Below, one piece after another: positions 7,036 to 7,355 of a stretch of 7,355 nt of DNA. Within the stretch, counting starts at the first letter, position 1. Each line of letters starts with the position of its first letter. Source of the stretch: Butyrivibrio sp. (lineage in GTDB: Bacteria > Bacillota_A > Clostridia > Lachnospirales > Lachnospiraceae). A program made the translations under genes and the position numbers. The notes under the pieces are model-generated. The model had not been told where the DNA came from and ran no database searches. It was given only the letters and a program-made list of their open reading frames with translations. The stretch is taken from assembly GCF_024699075.1 (NCBI RefSeq), contig NZ_JAILQF010000126.1, forward strand, positions 1-7,355. The letters are read 5' to 3'.

Positions 7036-7222
7036 GACAACGTCCGCCAAGAGTTCAATTGGTGCTGGATTACAGGAGTGCTCTCTAGCAATGACAAAGC
7101 AGAGCGAAGCCGCTAAGACATACTATATAGGGCATGACCCTGGAATGGAGCAGAGGCGGCACCCCACTATGGGTAGGCTGGACGAAGGAATTTAGGACAC
7201 TCCTACGGGAGTACGATCCTGT
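7036..7222 (+). ncRNA. Candidate IS110 bridge RNA region downstream of the transposase
   Basis: The DNA after the transposase is dense in short perfect hairpins, in order: CCAA/TTGG (7047-7050 with 7059-7062), TGCT/AGCA (7079-7082 with 7087-7090), a GCCGC/GCGGC stem (7109-7113 with 7156-7160) enclosing AGGG/CCCT (7129-7132 with 7138-7141), then ACCC/GGGT (7161-7164 with 7171-7174), and AGGA/TCCT enclosing ACTCC/GGAGT (7194-7220, loop TACG). Successive stem-loops with open internal loops are what a bridge RNA, with its target- and donor-binding loops, would look like. Placement downstream matches the IS1111 group. Boundaries and loop assignment are inferred. An overlapping TTG-started 60-codon frame (7013-7195) looks non-coding. 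From 7223 to 7355 no gene or clear structure is seen. Confidence 0.45.
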
Positions 7223-7355
7223 TAGACATGAGAGGTTAGCAGCCATAGGGAAGAATGGGACACAGATTCGCCTTCATAAAAAGGATGACGTTATCTTTCG
7301 TGCACCCTTCTGACTGGAAACACATATGCATTGTACCTGAAATGACATAGTTTTC

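Larger units (their letters stand above)
5659..7355 (+). mobile_element. IS110-family insertion sequence (ends not determined)
   Basis: The element contains one transposase gene with short upstream non-coding DNA (under 80 bases) and at least 343 bases of non-coding DNA downstream. IS110-family elements lack conventional terminal inverted repeats, so the ends cannot be placed from sequence alone. The left end is probably close to 5650-5661, and the right end is somewhere after about 7220 or beyond the window. The long right side is reminiscent of the IS1111 group, in which the guide RNA lies downstream of the gene. Local GC is higher (30 of 60 bases at 6421-6480) than in the small genes it follows. 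Confidence 0.75.

Noticed and set aside
7013..7195. 60-codon TTG-started frame after the transposase as a gene
   Set aside because: It has no ribosome site and a composition unlike its neighbours, and it lies across a dense set of hairpins better explained as structured RNA.
7199..7212. Match to the conserved bacterial 16S rRNA segment ACTCCTACGGGAG
   Set aside because: The flanks do not continue as 16S rRNA (GTACGATCC instead of GCAGCAG); it is a short hairpin of the element, although it could mis-prime in 16S assays.
5655..7283. ATAAAAAG at 5655-5662 and 7276-7283 as IS boundary direct repeats
   Set aside because: Eight AT-rich bases recur by chance in such DNA, and IS110 elements are not expected to leave 8-bp target duplications.

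Overview
The window looks like an accessory, toxin-related locus from a low-GC Firmicute, most likely a Lachnospiraceae member (Butyrivibrio/Roseburia type). That is inferred from the style of the RHS protein, the clostridial-type DUF5104-like lipoprotein, the AT-rich small genes with strong GGAGG-type ribosome sites, and an IS110-family transposase of a kind common in gut clostridia. Every supportable gene is on the plus strand.

Layout. (1) Positions 1-3924 hold the 3' part of a very large RHS/YD-repeat gene. It is already open at base 1, so its start lies outside the window. It carries a DUF6531-like module and roughly 44 YD repeats, but stops before the conserved RHS-associated core end. 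(2) Just past the last recognisable core codons, a different frame (about 3873-4007) encodes a 42-residue tail that reads like the end of a displaced or deleted toxin tip. It overlaps the start of (3) a DUF5104-like lipoprotein gene (3995-4543), a candidate immunity protein. (4) Positions 4544-4773 hold no intact gene, but contain two short frame-shifted coding-like pieces that may be a second decayed toxin tail. (5) Positions 4774-5658 are a tight operon of three small, unrecognised membrane proteins (117, 128 and 43 aa). (6) From about 5659 an IS110-family element begins. A nested hairpin traps the ribosome site of its 424-aa DEDD/serine transposase (5738-7012), and 340 bases of hairpin-rich non-coding DNA follow, a good candidate for its bridge RNA.

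How the parts fit. The RHS core is the carrier for exchangeable C-terminal toxins. The 3' end appears to have been remodelled: GC falls inside the gene near 3120, the core ends abruptly, and downstream come a toxin-tail remnant plus immunity-like gene, a second remnant plus membrane genes, and then a mobile element. This matches the general behaviour of polymorphic-toxin loci, where old tips and immunity genes pile up behind the core. The least described parts are the DUF5104-like lipoprotein as a possible immunity protein, the three membrane genes, and the two RNA structures flanking the transposase.
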